Of a stretch of DNA of 64,000 nt, positions 47,404 to 62,036 are shown in pieces; within the stretch, counting starts at the first letter, position 1, and the number at the start of each line of letters is the position of its first letter. The notes beneath the pieces were generated by a model that saw only the letters and a program-made list of their open reading frames with translations, was not told the origin of the DNA and did not search any database. Both the position numbers and the translations under genes were made by a program. The stretch is from assembly GCF_023278565.1 (NCBI RefSeq), contig NC_064672.1, forward strand, positions 2,108,001 to 2,172,000, given 5' to 3'. This DNA is from Colletotrichum lupini. Lineage: Eukaryota; Ascomycota; Sordariomycetes; Glomerellales; Glomerellaceae.

Positions 47404-48559
47404 TAGTGGTTTTTTTCCCGGCTTTATAAGCACAAAAGATCGACCTTAATAGGATCACGCTTTTAAAGGAAATTATATAATATAATATATTTTTTAATTA
47501 TATAATATACGTAATATATCCTAAGTACGCGCTTAACGTAATATAGTAATTTTAATACGAAAACTACTATTTAATTCGGGATAAGTAAGCTACCCTCTTC
47601 GTTACGTAGCGGCGCTAATTAGAAAGGTTAATAATAGAGGTTAGTTATAATAGTTAGTTATAATTATTAGTTATAATAGTTAGAGGCGGCCCTTAACCAT
47701 AGAAGTTCTAAATTTTAATAGTAACGTAGAGGTTTCTAAAGAAAGGGCTAAATAGGCTAATATTTACTACTCTTTAGAGCTTATAAAGATTCTTTCTATC
47801 CTTATTACTTTTAGTATCGCCCAAAGCTACTCTCTATTTAAACTGAATAAATTTACTAAACAAATCTACTAAATAAATTTACTAAATAAATCTACTAAAT
47901 AAATCTACTAAATAAATCTACTAAATAAACTTATTAATATACAAACTACTACCTCGATAAAAACCTACTCTCTTAGTATATAATTAGTAATTAGTAAGCT
48001 AAAAATACCCGTTAATAAGTCTATCCCTCTTAAGCTAAGTACCCTCTTTAACTAGCTTAACGCTATAACTATTATAACTAACGTAAGTATGCTTAAGGAT
48101 TAGTAAAGTACTTTTTAATAATATAAAATTTAGCTAGGTAATAGTACGAACGCTATAAATAGCCGGGCTAATACGGACGTTAAGATTTAATATATTAATA
48201 TTAGCTTAATTATAATAATTATAATAAACGGGCCGGAGGTATATAAAGTTAGGATAATAAGCCGGCGCCTTAAATAGTTCCTATAGGACCCCCTAAGTAA
48301 TAATAATACTTATATAAAAAAATAAATTATATTAAACCTAGTTACTTACGCGGGCTAGTATTAAGAGGTTTTATACGTATTAGAATAAGTAAAGCTCGCC
48401 CTATAAGTGGGTAATAAAAAGTTAGAAGTTAATAAAAGGGAGATAATAGTCAAGTTAGTTAACTATTTTAGTTAGTAGTTAGGTATAGAGCGTATTATAC
48501 CTAGTTTTCTTCAATACGTAATACACAGTACGGCCCTAGCGGATTACTCTATTGGGGGG
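47404..48559 (-). mobile_element. 1.16-kb A-tailed (LINE/SINE-like) insert in Gypsy copy 3
   Basis: Second copy of the element at 20944-22054, at a different position in the Gypsy sequence. It is flanked by a 14-bp direct repeat ATAACTAGGCTATA (47390-47403 and 48560-48573). On its - strand it ends in an A run plus CCACTA. It is 45 bp longer overall, partly because an internal AAATAAATCTACT tract is expanded. It is decayed and has no ORF. Confidence 0.75.
47840..47932. repeat. Microsatellite of AATAAATCTACT units
   Basis: Six or seven 12-bp units within the 1.16-kb insert. The sister copy (about 21415-21455) has three, so the tract length differs between copies. Confidence 0.8.
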
Positions 48560-51500
48560 ATAACTAGGCTATATTAAAATACTTAAATAATACGGCTACT
48601 TTTTAAAAATATACTAAGTACGTTACTTAGCTAGCTAACGTAATATAGCCCCTTTTTATAAAAAACTACTTAATTAAGGTTTTTAACTAGACTTATTAAA
48701 CCTCGGGTAGGAGTAATAAAAGTAATAAAAATAATAAAAGTACTAGAGGTACTAAATAGGACTAAGGTCGTACCTCTATTTATAAAACGATCCCCAAAGC
48801 CCTATATTAAAAGCTTAAAGATAGTAATACTTACTTTATTTATAATAATACTAAATATATTTTTAAGAACTACTTTAAGAAGCCGAAAACTACTATAGTT
48901 ATTATTAATACTACCGAGGGCCCTATTAAGATAGAGTTAAATTTAAAAAACTAAAACCCCTAGTAAAAGTAAACTCTTAGCTAGGGAATATATATAAAAA
49001 AGAATAAAAAATTAATAATTAATTTAATAAACCTATAAAATCTTATAGGAGGCTAGCCCCTTAAAATAGAGCTTATATTAATATTTAATAAATATAGAAT
49101 TTACTTAAGAGCTTTACTTAATATAGGAGTTAATAAGTACGGATTTATAAATAACTATATAACCCCTTTATTATAATAGTTCTACGCGGCCCTATTTTAT
49201 AAATTATAATACTTAATCTTTATTATTAAATTTAATAAAGAATAATCAGATAATATTAATATAATATAAACCGCTAACTTATATATTAATTAATAAGTCT
49301 TTTTAAAAACACCCCTTTTTAGCTTAATACGGACCGCTTTAACCTAATCCTAGGATAAAAGTAGTTCGAATACTATAAAGTAAACTTTAATATTCGTTAT
49401 TAATATCTAATATAGCCTAAGGACTTATTATTATAAAAAACGTCCTTTATTATTATTAAAGATATTAAAGACCTATATACCCTAAACATTATTAACGTAT
49501 AATACTAAATCGATACTAATTATTAATAAGACCTATTTAAAATAAATATAACTTATTATAATTAAAAGCTTTAGTAGTAATAGGTAAAGGGTATACTAAT
49601 TAGGATATTATTATACTTATTAAAAATAATAACCTATTAAATATAATAGTTAAATAAGGCTAAAAATATAAAAAAAATAAAACGCGCCCTTAATAATACT
49701 AATATCCCCCCTATAAAGAGGGCTAGGTAATAAAAACTATACTTAATAATAATATAAATAAATATTATTTTTATTAGCGCTCCCGCTTTTAAAAAGAATT
49801 TAAAGTAGAACGACGTCGAAATAGGCTCTATATTATTTTATAAGCTTAACTATATTATAAAAGATAAAAAGGAGGAGGTAGACCCCTTATATAATAATAA
49901 CTAGGTTACTTATAATTTTATAATAACGAACTTATTAAAATATTTATAGCCCTAGATTAACGTTTTTAATAGAGTAGCTAGTAATATACTAGCGCTTTAT
50001 AAGCTATATAACTATAAAATCGAGTTCTTAAATAATAATAAAAAGAAACTAACTTATTACTTTTTATATAAATAGTTAGTACTTAAGCTAAAGGCTATAA
50101 AGGCCTATTTATTAAAGTATTTATAAAAGGGATTTATTAAGCTAAGTAACGCTCCTTTCGTATTACTAATACTATTTATAAAAAAGTATAATAGTAATTT
50201 ACGCTTTTATATTAACTTTTATAAGCTAAATAAGGTTATAAAAAAAGACCGCTACTTATTATTACTTATTAACGAGACCTTTATATAGCTAAATAGGGTA
50301 AAAGTATTTACTAAACTAAATATTAAATAAGCCTTTTACTATATTTACTTCGACTTAGCCTTTAAGGACTTAATAACGTTTAGAACTTATTATATAGTAT
50401 ATAAATATAAAATAATACCCTTTAGGCTCTATAACGGGCCTATTACATACTAATAATATATAAATAAAATATTAATAAAGTACTTAAATAAATTTTATAT
50501 AGTATATATAAATAATATTTTAATTTTCTTAAATAACCCCCTTTAATACTAAGAGTACGTTATTAAAGTATTAGACTACTTATAAAAAGTAGGCTTATAA
50601 GCGGATATTAAGAAGTACGAATTTAGTATTACTTTTATAAAATACCTAGGCTTCGTAGTTTTTATAAAAAGTATATGGCTTAATAAAAAGAAAGTTTTTA
50701 TAATTAAAAACTAGAAGCTATTTATATTACTTAAGGGTATTTAGTCTTTTTTTAGGTTTTATAATTTTTATAGGAGATTTATAAGGGATTATAGCTACTT
50801 AGCTAGGCCTTTTATAAAATTAATAAGTAAAAGAGTTTTTTTTAACTTTAGTACTAACTATGAGACGGCTTTTAAAGCTATAAAGTTAGTATTAATATTA
50901 ATACTAATCTTTTATTACTTTAAGTTAGAGCTATTAACGTAGCTAAAAACTAACGCCTCTAACTCCGTATATATTAAAATACTATTATAATAATAAGAGG
51001 ATAATAAGTTATAATACTTAGTAACTTTTTATTTAAAAATAATAAGCGGCGTAGAGCTTAACTACGCTATTTATAATAAAAAGATATTAATAATAATATT
51101 ATACTTAAAAGAATAGCTCGCGGAGCTTATAAGCTACGAATATAAGTTCGATATTATCATAAATTATTAGCTATTATTATTCCTTATAACTAAGTACTTA
51201 TTTAATTTATAATAAACCCGCTAAGCTAGTATATTAATAAACTTTAATTTTTAAATTTACTACTACTTAGGGAAGGAGAACGTACTAACTAACGCTTTAT
51301 TATAAAAAATGGAAGATATTTATATTTAATAAGTACTAAAAAAGGCTAATAGGACCTAAGTTCTTTTATTACTAAGATTACTATTCCCTAATATTATAAT
51401 AAAGCTATAAGCGCTATTAAGTACTATAATTAGTTAATTATAGCTTATAATTAGCTCGCTCTTATTAAAAAACGAGCTCTAGGGGTACTTATTAATAAAA

Positions 51501-53128
51501 AAGATTTTAAAGCTTAATAAAAACCTTATTATAGCGTCCTTTATACTAATATAAGTATTAATAACTAAGGGGCACGAGCGCTAGTTTATTTAAAATAACG
51601 GATTATTAATAATAAATAAAAAGCTCGTAGTACTTAAAAAAAAGAACCTTCGTATTATAATTATTTACGAGGTCTATAAATAAAAGCTCCTCGCTTACCT
51701 AGGGCGTAATAAAATCGTAAAAATAATTAAGTAGCGATATTATTAGCCGGGCTTAATAATAAATACTTATTAATACGTACGGAACTATTATACTTATTAC
51801 TGATTATAAAAGCTACGTAATAAGCCCCCGGAGGAGATAAGGCTATTTTTAATACTTAACTACCCGTAATAATATATTTTTACTAACTTTATAACTATCC
51901 TTACTAATTAAAAAAGATTTAATAATATTTAGGTAGTAATAAACTACCTAGGTAAAAGGGTAATATTTATTCCTTATTATAAAACTATTATAATAAAAAA
52001 TATAAACTAAATATTTTATAAATAAGTACTACTTATTTTTAGCTTATTAAAGATTATTATATCGAACTAAGGCCCTTAATTCATTTTCAATTTTTAAGGG
52101 GAGCTTTATAAAATTTATAGGGTTAAGCTATAATTATTAACGGCCGACTATTTTTAAATAAATAGCTAAATAAAAGTATTAAACTAGTATATCTTATAGT
52201 GGTTAAAATTATTAATTAACTAATACTAAAATAATTAAAATAATATATTACTCGCGGTTAATTTTATTTATATTACTTAGCTTAATAAGATTATAGGGCT
52301 ATTATTATACGAAGTAAAATTCGGTCGTTAGCTACGGCTCTTTTTTAATTAATCTAAACGAACTTATTAATTTAGCTTTATAAAAAAGAAGCTAAACTGT
52401 ATTAATACGTAGTATATAGCCTAGGGAATATACGAGGCCTAAGAGATTACTAAGGGTAATATAAAAGTTATTTAAGTACGATATAAAAAGTATATTAACT
52501 ATTACCGGTATTTAAATAACTTAAAACTAAGAGACTAGGTCTTTATTAATACCTTATATTAAAAATCCGCTAATATAATAAATTATAATAACTATAGGCC
52601 GGGCTATAGCTTATTATTAATACTAAATAGGGGGGTATATAGATTATAAAACTATTAATAAATAGCTAAGTATACTTAGTTTTTTATTTAAATAAACTAA
52701 AAAAGGCTATTAATAACTTATTATTTAAATAGAACTAAGACCCGCCGTTATTAATTATTAATAATAATAATAAATTAAAGTACGAGGTCTCGGAAGTTAT
52801 TAAATTACGCTTATATAAGGGGAAATTATAATACTAAGTAAATTAAAAAGGGTATAATACGGATCTAACTTAGTATAATATAGAGAGCTTTAGGTATATA
52901 TTAGCGGCGCTCTAAGCGTTTTATTATAAGTACTTAATTACTAAGGGCCCGCTATAAAACCTAAATATATAAATAAAAGCTATTATAATTAGTAATCCGC
53001 TATTATTAAGGGATAATAATAATATAATAGCGGTAATTATAATTATAAATTTATTAAAATAAGGGGTAATTTAAAAGTTTATTTTTTAGTACTACGAATA
53101 GCGCCCTTTAGTATAGAAGGGGGGGTAA

Positions 53129-53351
53129 TATTATAATAATAAATACTAGGGCCCTATGGGCCTTATAACTTAGCCTTAAGCTACGAGGCTAAGCTTTTAA
53201 TAATTATATAACGAGCTAAACCGCTAGGCCTAAAGGGCTAGCCTATTAACTTCTACTTATTATTCTATTTTTTCCCTCTTTATATTAAGTCTTTAGTCAA
53301 TTAAGTTAATATAATAGCATTCCGACCTACTTCAAGATCCTTTTTATAATA
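53129..53351 (+). repeat. 3' LTR of Gypsy copy 3
   Basis: 223 bp preceded by a G run (53119-53126). Confidence 0.88.
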
Positions 53352-55107
53352 TACGAGCTTAATAATATAATATAAAAAAGTATTATATAATTAAAAAAAA
53401 GGATTTTTAAATATAAATATTTTTAATAAGTATAATAAGAACCTATATAGGAGTTATAAAACTAAAAGATTTATAATATATAAAAAGGTTTAGTATTACG
53501 AGGATTTTATAAATACGACTTCGAAGTTTATAATTTAAACAATTTCCTTATAGCCCCTTTAACTACTCCTTAAGTATTATTTAAGAATATAATATAGGGG
53601 ACGGTTTAATAAGGGAGGAGGGGATTTAAAAGTTTTAATAATATCGAGTTAAAAATATTACAGATCTCGGAGATTAACTTAAAAAAAAGGCAGCTATCTT
53701 AAAGTAGTTTTACGACCTCTTATTATAGTTATTATTAATTTAAAAAAAGGCTAAAAAGACGAGGATTTAAAAAAAAAAAAAAGAATTCTTGAGAATATTA
53801 CTAAAGGACTTTTTTTTATATTAACTCTTAGTACGAAATTATTAATTTTAAGAAATTAATTAAATAATAAAAAGGATTATTAATAAGCGATAGGTACTTA
53901 ACTATAATTAAATTACGAAAAAGACTATTTAAAAAATATAAAATAGGGTATAAATAATTAATATAAAAAAAGATTTCTAAAGTATTTAGCCTTACTAAGT
54001 ACGAATAATAAGTAAGTATTTTTAATAAGTTTTTAACGTTTACGATTTTATAAAAAAGAGGGCTTAACTTTACTAACCGTACTTAATAATTTATATAGCT
54101 CCTTTATAAACTACTTAGCGTTTATTTTTAACTATTTTTTTAAAATACTACCCTAAAAGAGGTAAGTTAAAAAAGGAAGCTATTTAAAAATTATAAAGAG
54201 TACGAGGCTTAAGAAGTAAGAAATATATAAAATAATAAAAATCGGTAACTAATAAAAATCTTAAAACTAATTATTATATCTTTTTATAATAATATAAACG
54301 TTTATTATTATTATTAAAAAAAGGAATTACTAAAACCTACCTTTTTATACTAAATAAAAAAGAGGATTTTCATAAGTATAATAGTTAGTAATTCAAAAAA
54401 GTAGTAATAATTATCAAAAATAGTAAAAACGAGAATAATAGTAAGACGGCGAGAAGAAATAAGAATTTTTTAAACTTTAATAAATTTATTAAGTAATAAA
54501 AGTATAGATTTATTATAGCTAGTGCGCGGATTAAATATATTCTTATTAAAATTAAATATATTAATAATTATTAATATAAATACGAGCTAGAGTACGACCC
54601 TTAATAAGTTAAAGTAAGAAAAAAAAAAGAAAAACCCCGATTTTAAATACAATCCTAATTCCTTATAAATAAGTAAATATTAACCTAAATTATTAAGGGA
54701 CGTAAATATATAAAATTATAAATTAGCTTAATAATAAATAAATTAACGTAGTATTAATTTATTTAACCAAGGTTTATAAAAAAAGGGGCTATAGGGGTAA
54801 CCCCTATTTTATAAAATTATAAATAACCTTAGTTATTAGCTAAATAAATAGTTCGTAAGTATAAGCCTAGGAATTATAAAAGTAGTTAATAAATTCTTTT
54901 ATAGACGAGGGGTATTATTAGCGTAGTTATAGTTATAAGAACTATATAAAATCTTAATAATAACGATTATAAAAAAGGAATTTGTATTATAAAACTAAGT
55001 ATAAATCGATAGGGTATATAATTATTTTAACGAATTTAGAAAAAGGGTAAACGACGTAGATTTCCTTTTTATAATTACTAATAGTAATTTATTATTATAA
55101 AAGGATA

Positions 55108-56967
55108 ACGTATATAATAAGCGAGCTACTTAGATAAGCGAGCTACTTACCTAACTACGACTATTTTATTTTCTACTTTTTACCTTACGTAACGCTATAA
55201 CATAATTATAATATTATAAACTAAAAAAACTTAGTTAAACTTAGCGATCTAAGCTATTAAAAAAACCTTAAAACTAAGTATTTAAGTAATAGTTAAGATT
55301 TACTTAGTCCCTCTTAGGACCTTAAGTACCCGTTTAAATGGCATACTTATATAATAAAATACTATACTAAACTTACGGAAATTAACTATATTTAAAAAAA
55401 AGAAGCTAGTTAAGTATATTCTTAACTTAGATTCCTAATCGTTTCTTCCTTATATTAGTAATATAAAAAATATAACTAATTAACTACTTATTAACCGCGA
55501 CGCGCCCCCTATTAAAAAGCGCTAGGCTTTTAACTTTATTACGCGCTAATTATAGCTCTAGATACGATTTTTTTATAAATACGACTATAAAAGGGCTTAA
55601 TACGAAGACTTAAATATAATAAATGCGTAATTTTGCCTCGTAGCGAATATAATTACGAAATATAATATTATAGAGTCCGATATTTATAATTTTAATAAGA
55701 CTAGCTTTATAATAGGCCAGATTATATTTAGAATAGTCGTTATAAGTATAAAAAGGCGTTTAAATACGAAAATAATATAGTTTAGTAATCGTAAATAGGT
55801 TATAGTTATTTAAGTTATTAGCTCGTCGGGCTATAGCGTCCTGCTATATATTATTATTATAAATAAATATTACCTCTTTACTTAGTATACGGAATCAGGT
55901 CTACTATATAATTAGGTTATTATAACGTTTAAAAACGGCTAGATAATAAATAAAAGAGGCCTAGATTAGGTAAAATATTTTAAAGGGTATATAAAACTAC
56001 GTATAAAAAGTTAATATTACCTCTTTATCGTTAATAAATACGAAAGTTATTACTTTACGGATTTTAAGTTATATTATAAAAAGAATAATATCGTTACCTT
56101 TTATATACTAGCTTATTCGTCTTATTTATTATAGCCCTTAAATATTAGATATTTTAGGCCTTTAAAAACGGTATATAATTAAGAAATTAAAAAAAAATAC
56201 GACGGGGTAATACTTATATTATAAAAAAGAACTTCTTTTTTATATTTTATAAGGTATTTACGTAAGCGATTATAAAAAGAAATTTAGGGAGGATTTAGAA
56301 GAGCTAAGCTTATGCTTTTAAGTATAGAGAGTATACTATTTAAGTTTAATATAAAATTATATACTCTAACGCTTCTAGGATCCCTTTTAATAATATTACT
56401 AGCCTAGATTTCTTAAATACTAAATAACTTAATAGAAGTATTATTATAGTTATAACTTATTAAAACTCGAATTACTTATTATTAAAATAGCTCTTTAACT
56501 TTGATTATTAAAGCTATTAAGTATTTATTAAAAGGGGTACGAGGATTTATATACTAAATTACTTTATTAAAATCGGAGTACTAGATCTTTTAAAAAGAGA
56601 ATAACTTACTTAGCTAATATAAGAGGGCTAAGAAAATACGTCTTAAATAAGGAGGAAGTCTTATGGTAGCTAATAGGGAAGACCTTTAGTTATAAAAAAA
56701 AGTAATAACTTAAATTAAAAAAGAAACGTATTAAAATAATAGTTATTAACTAAGGATTGAAACGGGTTAATAATAATATAATATTTACGAAAATACTAAT
56801 TATAATACGTAAATATATTAAATTATTAAAAAAATATCTAAAGAAGAGGATACTAAATAGTTTTAATTAAATTACTTTTCTAAATATTACTTTTTAGTTA
56901 CGAATATAATATAGTTACGACTAGGTAAGTAGCTCGCTTATTTAGGTAGCTCGCTTATTATATACGT
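55108..56967 (+). mobile_element. Fot1/pogo-type (Tc1/mariner superfamily) DNA transposon, RIP-degraded
   Basis: 1860 bp absent from the other Copia copy (compare about 34740-34770). Terminal inverted repeats are about 50 bp with few mismatches, starting ACGTATATAATAAGCGAGC, and each holds two internal copies of TAAGCGAGCTAC. A TA target duplication flanks it (55106-55107 and 56968-56969). On the + strand, decayed DDE transposase blocks can be read: an F[DN][EK]T.FI.G block near 55690 and a [VI][DN].[HY]ES block near 56025, typical of pogo/Fot1 DDE transposases. Many stops interrupt it. Confidence 0.85.
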
Positions 56968-59900
56968 TATATAAAGGTAAAATATAGTACTAAAAATATA
57001 ATAATTAACGATTCTATTTATTTTAATTTATAGCTCGTTATGATTATTAATACGAAATTTGGTACCGATCGGCTAATATAAAAAGAGGTAAACGACCCGA
57101 AGTTATTAATAATACGTAGCGACGCAGGGATTATATATAAATATTAAAAATATAATAATAAATACGAGGTAATTTATAAATTTTAAAAGAATCTTTTTAA
57201 AAAAGAAATTATACTCTAGGGAGAAGTATAAGGTCTTATAAAGAACCTTAATAATATTTTATAATTATTATAAAAAGGTTAGGATTAGGGAATATTAGTA
57301 TTATTTAGTAATTAATATTATTTTTATAAATAAAGCCTCTAATTACTATTATAAAGCGGTACGTAATTTTAATTAAAACGACTTTTTTAGTATTATTAAT
57401 ATAATCCAAAGCCGCTTCGAAACTTATAATAAGAACTTAGAGCTCTTATTTAAGTTATAAGCGATTTTTTATATATTTATAACTAAAATAATAAAAAGTA
57501 AATTACAAGTAGAGATCTTTAAAGAGCTTATTAATTAAATTAATAAGTTAATAAAAACCTAGTTAAATAAGGGAACTAATAAATAAAAAGTTAAATATTT
57601 TTATATTATAGTTTAGTACGTATTAAAAGTAAAAATAACCCTATACTAAGTATTTAAAAATTACGAGACGCTCTATTTAAAGCTAAGATTTAGCTTTAAT
57701 ATTAAAATAAGAATACTATACTAAACCTATTTTTAAGTATACGACGGCCCTTATTAATAATATTAAGTCGATTAAATATATAATAAAAAAAGAAAAGAGG
57801 TTAAATATAGTAATCGTTAGTAAGGAGGCTTAGATTCGTTAAATAAATAGAGATTTAACTTATAAATAGGGTAATTGGAAAAGTAATATTATATTTATAA
57901 AAAGGATAGATATTAATTAAGTAATTACTTTAAAAAAGAGCGTACTAAATTATATAAATAGTATAGAAAGTTAAGAGTAATAAATAGTAAAACTAGCCCT
58001 TATTAGTTTAGTTAATTCCTTATTATATATAAGGGTAAATCCGGGGGTATAGAACTTAATAAAAGTAGTTAAAATAGTAGCTTAGAGTATCCGCCCCTTA
58101 TAAAATATTCGGAAAATAAAGAAGATTTTACCCTTTATACTAACGAATTAGATTATAATAAAATCGACGATATTAACTACTCTTTTTTTACCTCGTTAGC
58201 TTCTAAAGGATATATAAAACTAAATAAATAAAAAATAGTAAAAGCTCTTAATAAGTAAGCTTTTATTTATAAATAGTAAGGGAAAGTCCCTTAGATAACG
58301 GATATAGAGGCGGCTAAAAGGGCGAATTTAATAAGGCTAAAGCCTATTTTTTTAATACTTAAAGAGAAGACGCTACCTCTCTTAATATTTAAAAAAAAGA
58401 ATATAATATTAACTAAATCTAGGGGTAGCTAAAGGGGTCCTTTTTATATTATTTAAATTCTTTAAATACTAAGCTCGTATAAGTATTTTATATAAGTAAA
58501 AAGTATAGCTTAAATAATTTCTATAAAGTTATTTTAAATATTAGGGTATTATAATAGTTAATAAGAGGAAAAAGGTAATTCTAAATATTATAAAAGATCG
58601 TATTAATAATACTTAATACGTTAATAATAAGTATTATAAGGATTAACTTTAGTTTAAGTAAGGAAATCGTTACCCTAAGTATAATAAAAATAGAAATATA
58701 CTTCGGAACGATAACTTTTTATATTTTACTTATTAATACCCTATTCTTTTTATATCTAAAAAATATAGATTAACTAGGTATTATATTTAATAATACGAGG
58801 AATAGAATCTTTAGTAATAAGTATTTTAAAATAGTTAAATAACGATGGGGGTATACGTTTATAAGGCTTATTAATAATACGAAGTTAATTAATTACTTAA
58901 CGGAAAGTAAGTTTAAATAGCTATACTAGAAATTTAGGTACTCGTTAGTTACGAGGCTATATAACTTCTTAAAGTAATTAAGTAATAATAATATTAAAAT
59001 AGGGGCGTTAGAGTAGTTAATAAAAATATATTATTAATACTAAATAAATGCGCAGAGCCTATATAGATTTAAATCTAAATTACGTAATAAGCTTAATTAT
59101 AATTAGGAAATCGTTATTAATATCTTTTATTTAAATAGTTAGCTAGTCCTATATATAATTAACGTAGCTATATCCTTTTAAGTAGGGTAATTCCTTTAGG
59201 ATTTATAAATAAAAATAGTATAAATAGCCTTATAAAAAGAATAGATCGATATATACTAAGGACTATTAAACGGTATTAAAACCGATATTAATATTAGTTT
59301 TAAATTAATAAAATTTAAAAAAAATACGACGGCTAATAGTATTTAGTTAAAGGTTATACTTATTAAAGCGTATTATAGTATTAAAAAGGTAAAAAGGGTA
59401 TATTAGTAATTAAAAAGGGCGTTTAAAATTATTAAAAAAAAAATCCGGATTTTAATAACGACGAATGCTTTTAAATAGTACTTAAATACTATAATAATAC
59501 TATAGGGCTTAACGGACTTATACTAACGCTATTAGTATTTAAAGCGTATTTAAAAACGACCTTAGTTTTATTATTATTACTAAATATAAGCTAATGAGCT
59601 TAAGTAATTAAAAAAGTAATAGAAGTATTATATAAAATAAGCGTAAAAAGGTAAGTTAACGAAGTAATTATTATACGTAATAAGCGTAATATAGGGGGTA
59701 ATTTAAATATATTATTAAATTCGGATATATAAGTATAGTACGAAATTACTTAATAATAGGCTAGGTTATATAAATTGATTTTTATTAATAAGCGATTTTG
59801 TATAGTTATAAGGGATCGTAACTAGCCCCTTAAGGTATTAATTATAATAATTAAATTATATTATATAGATCTTAGTAAGGTAATTTTTAATTCGTAAAAA

Positions 59901-61829
59901 AAGAAAGAGCTAAAAAAAACGATATAACCCGTAGTAAAGGTATAAGAAATTATCCTTAATAAAATTGTTATAATAGTATTAATAAATAACGAGGAAGAGG
60001 AAATTATTAAAAGGGTATTAATATTACTAATAAAACGTTACGGAAGGCTACGATAGTAAGCCCTAATATAATAATTTATTATTAATAACGAGGTAATTAA
60101 TACTTTTTATATAATAAAAAAGAAAGCTAATTTCGAGCTAATAATTAAATTACGTAAAAAAGGCGTAATTATAATTATTAAAAAGCTATATAAAAGATTA
60201 GATCTTATTAAAGTAAATACTTTTTATAATCGAGGGGTCTATTAATTTATTTTTTATAACTTAGAGAAGTATATAAACTTTTATATATTTAAATTATAAA
60301 TAGTTTATAAAATTAAAGGGAAAAGAATACTTTAGTTATATAAGAAGTCTAAGTATATAATTTAGGGGTACGGCGATATTAAAAAGGCGACGCTATTTAT
60401 ATAATTACTTATTATATAGCGCTATAACTAACGGTTAATAATAGTATTAATAGTATTATTATAAAAAAAGGGATATAAGATTTAGAGCTATAATATTACT
60501 TAGGCCTATACTTAATTAGTTATAGGGCTTATAAAGAAAATCCTAGCCTATTTACTAAAAGAAATAGCTAGTAAGTACTTAAAAAGTACGATTATTAAAG
60601 TACTTAAGCTACTATATATATAGGCTTATAAAATCGGGTACTTATTAATAAGCTATATACTACGATTTTTATATTAATTAATTATTAATAGTTATATCTA
60701 CATATAACTCGTACTTACTAGTCTCTAAATATAAAAATAACTAATTTAAAATTATTAAAATATAAACTAACAATATATTAGGCCTATTTAATATTAATTT
60801 TATAAAAAAAAAGGATAAAGAGCTTTAAAAAGCGGGCTTCGTAGCAAAGCTAAAAGAGGTCCTTATAACGAACGCCCCTCTAGTATTTAATAATAGGATT
60901 TTTATTATTAAAAAAGAAACTATTATTTTTTAATAAAAAGGGTAGGACGAGAAGATTAACCTTATTAATCTAAACGTAACTAATATTAAAAAGTAATATA
61001 AGGCTAAGCTTATGCGAGGAGTATATATTACGAGTATATATTAGTTAAAAGTAATTTTTAATTATATTAAGGTAGTATAGGCTATAAATCTAACTAAATA
61101 AAATATTAAAATACTTAATAAGCAACTTAAATAGTAATAAATAAATCTCGATCGAGGCCTTGTTTATTACCTAATTAACCTTACGATTAATAAGCTTTAT
61201 ATTTTTATTAATAAGTTATTTATAAATAATAATAACCTTATTTTATAATTAGGGTATATTGTTATCTTAGTTAATAAGAGTATAAGTAAGAGCGAATTTA
61301 CTATATATAATAATATAATTTATTACTTATTAATTAAAAATAAGCGGGTAATAAGAAGTATATTAGTATTAGAGGTTTATAATATAGTTAACGGCGTTAA
61401 CCTTTCTTACGTAATTTTAATAATACTAAAGAAGATTATTAATTAACTTAGCCTTTTACTAATTTTAATAGTTATTTATATAGATTCTTATTTATTATAT
61501 AAATACCTCGTTAAATTAGGGATAACGAAGGAAAAGAGGCTTATAATTAATATTATAGCCCTTAGGTAATTATATAAAAGGCGCGAAATACTCGAGATTT
61601 ATTAAATTAATAGTAATAATAACCTCGCCGACGTTTTTATAAAAATAGTACTTAATAAGGGGTTAGAGTAATTTATAAGTAATAGAAAAGTTAACGTATA
61701 AATAGAAAAATAAGTTATATAAAAAGAATAAAAAAAAGGGGTAAAAGGAGACGACTTAATAAACGGACCCGAGGTCGAATTATACCTCTAATTATAATAA
61801 ATAAATTAATAAAATAAAAAAAAAGTTAG

Positions 61830-62036
61830 TATTGGATTAGAAGTTTAATTTAACTATAATATATAGTTAATTATATAAGGGCTAATTAGGGGGCCCTATT
61901 TAGGATTATCGTAGCTAGCCTAACCTACGGTTAGAACTTCTTTTTTATACTTATTATATAAATATTTATATAGTCTAATTAATCTCTTCGTTAACCCACG
62001 GTTCGAACTAATTACCCTATAATAGGGATACCAACA
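61830..62036 (+). repeat. 3' LTR of the + strand Copia element
   Basis: 207 bp. Its last 45 bp keep unmutated CCACGG and CCAACA next to island C. Confidence 0.88.

Larger units (their letters stand above)
45858..53351 (+). mobile_element. Ty3/Gypsy chromovirus copy 3, RIP-degraded, nested in Copia
   Basis: LTRs 45858-46080 and 53129-53351. Flanking Copia sequence rejoins to the intact order seen near 36500-36520 (-). Without the 1.16-kb insert at 47404-48559 the element is about 6.3 kb. Decayed RT (about 50290-50690, YIDD-like box near 50510), RNase H (50870-51310), integrase (51650-52330) and a chromodomain-like segment with KGKL..Y.V..KGY and a WY-type block (about 52770-52900) are in order. 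The 5' LTR start (TGTTATAGCAGTGGGCACTAG) is the best preserved of the family. Confidence 0.9.
45273..62036 (+). mobile_element. Ty1/Copia element, RIP-degraded, carrying nested Gypsy and Fot1 inserts
   Basis: LTRs 45273-45474 and 61830-62036. Subtracting Gypsy copy 3 (45858-53351) and the Fot1-like transposon (55108-56967) leaves about 7.4 kb, the same as the inverted copy at 23314-37095. Near 61180-61690, just before the 3' LTR, the + strand encodes a decayed Copia RNase H with DSY..Y..LVKLG, KEKRL and ALR.LY.RREI blocks. A purine-rich tract (61806-61826) precedes the 3' LTR. The flanks CTAGT (left) and CGTCC (right) do not form a target duplication, unlike in the other copy. Confidence 0.88.
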
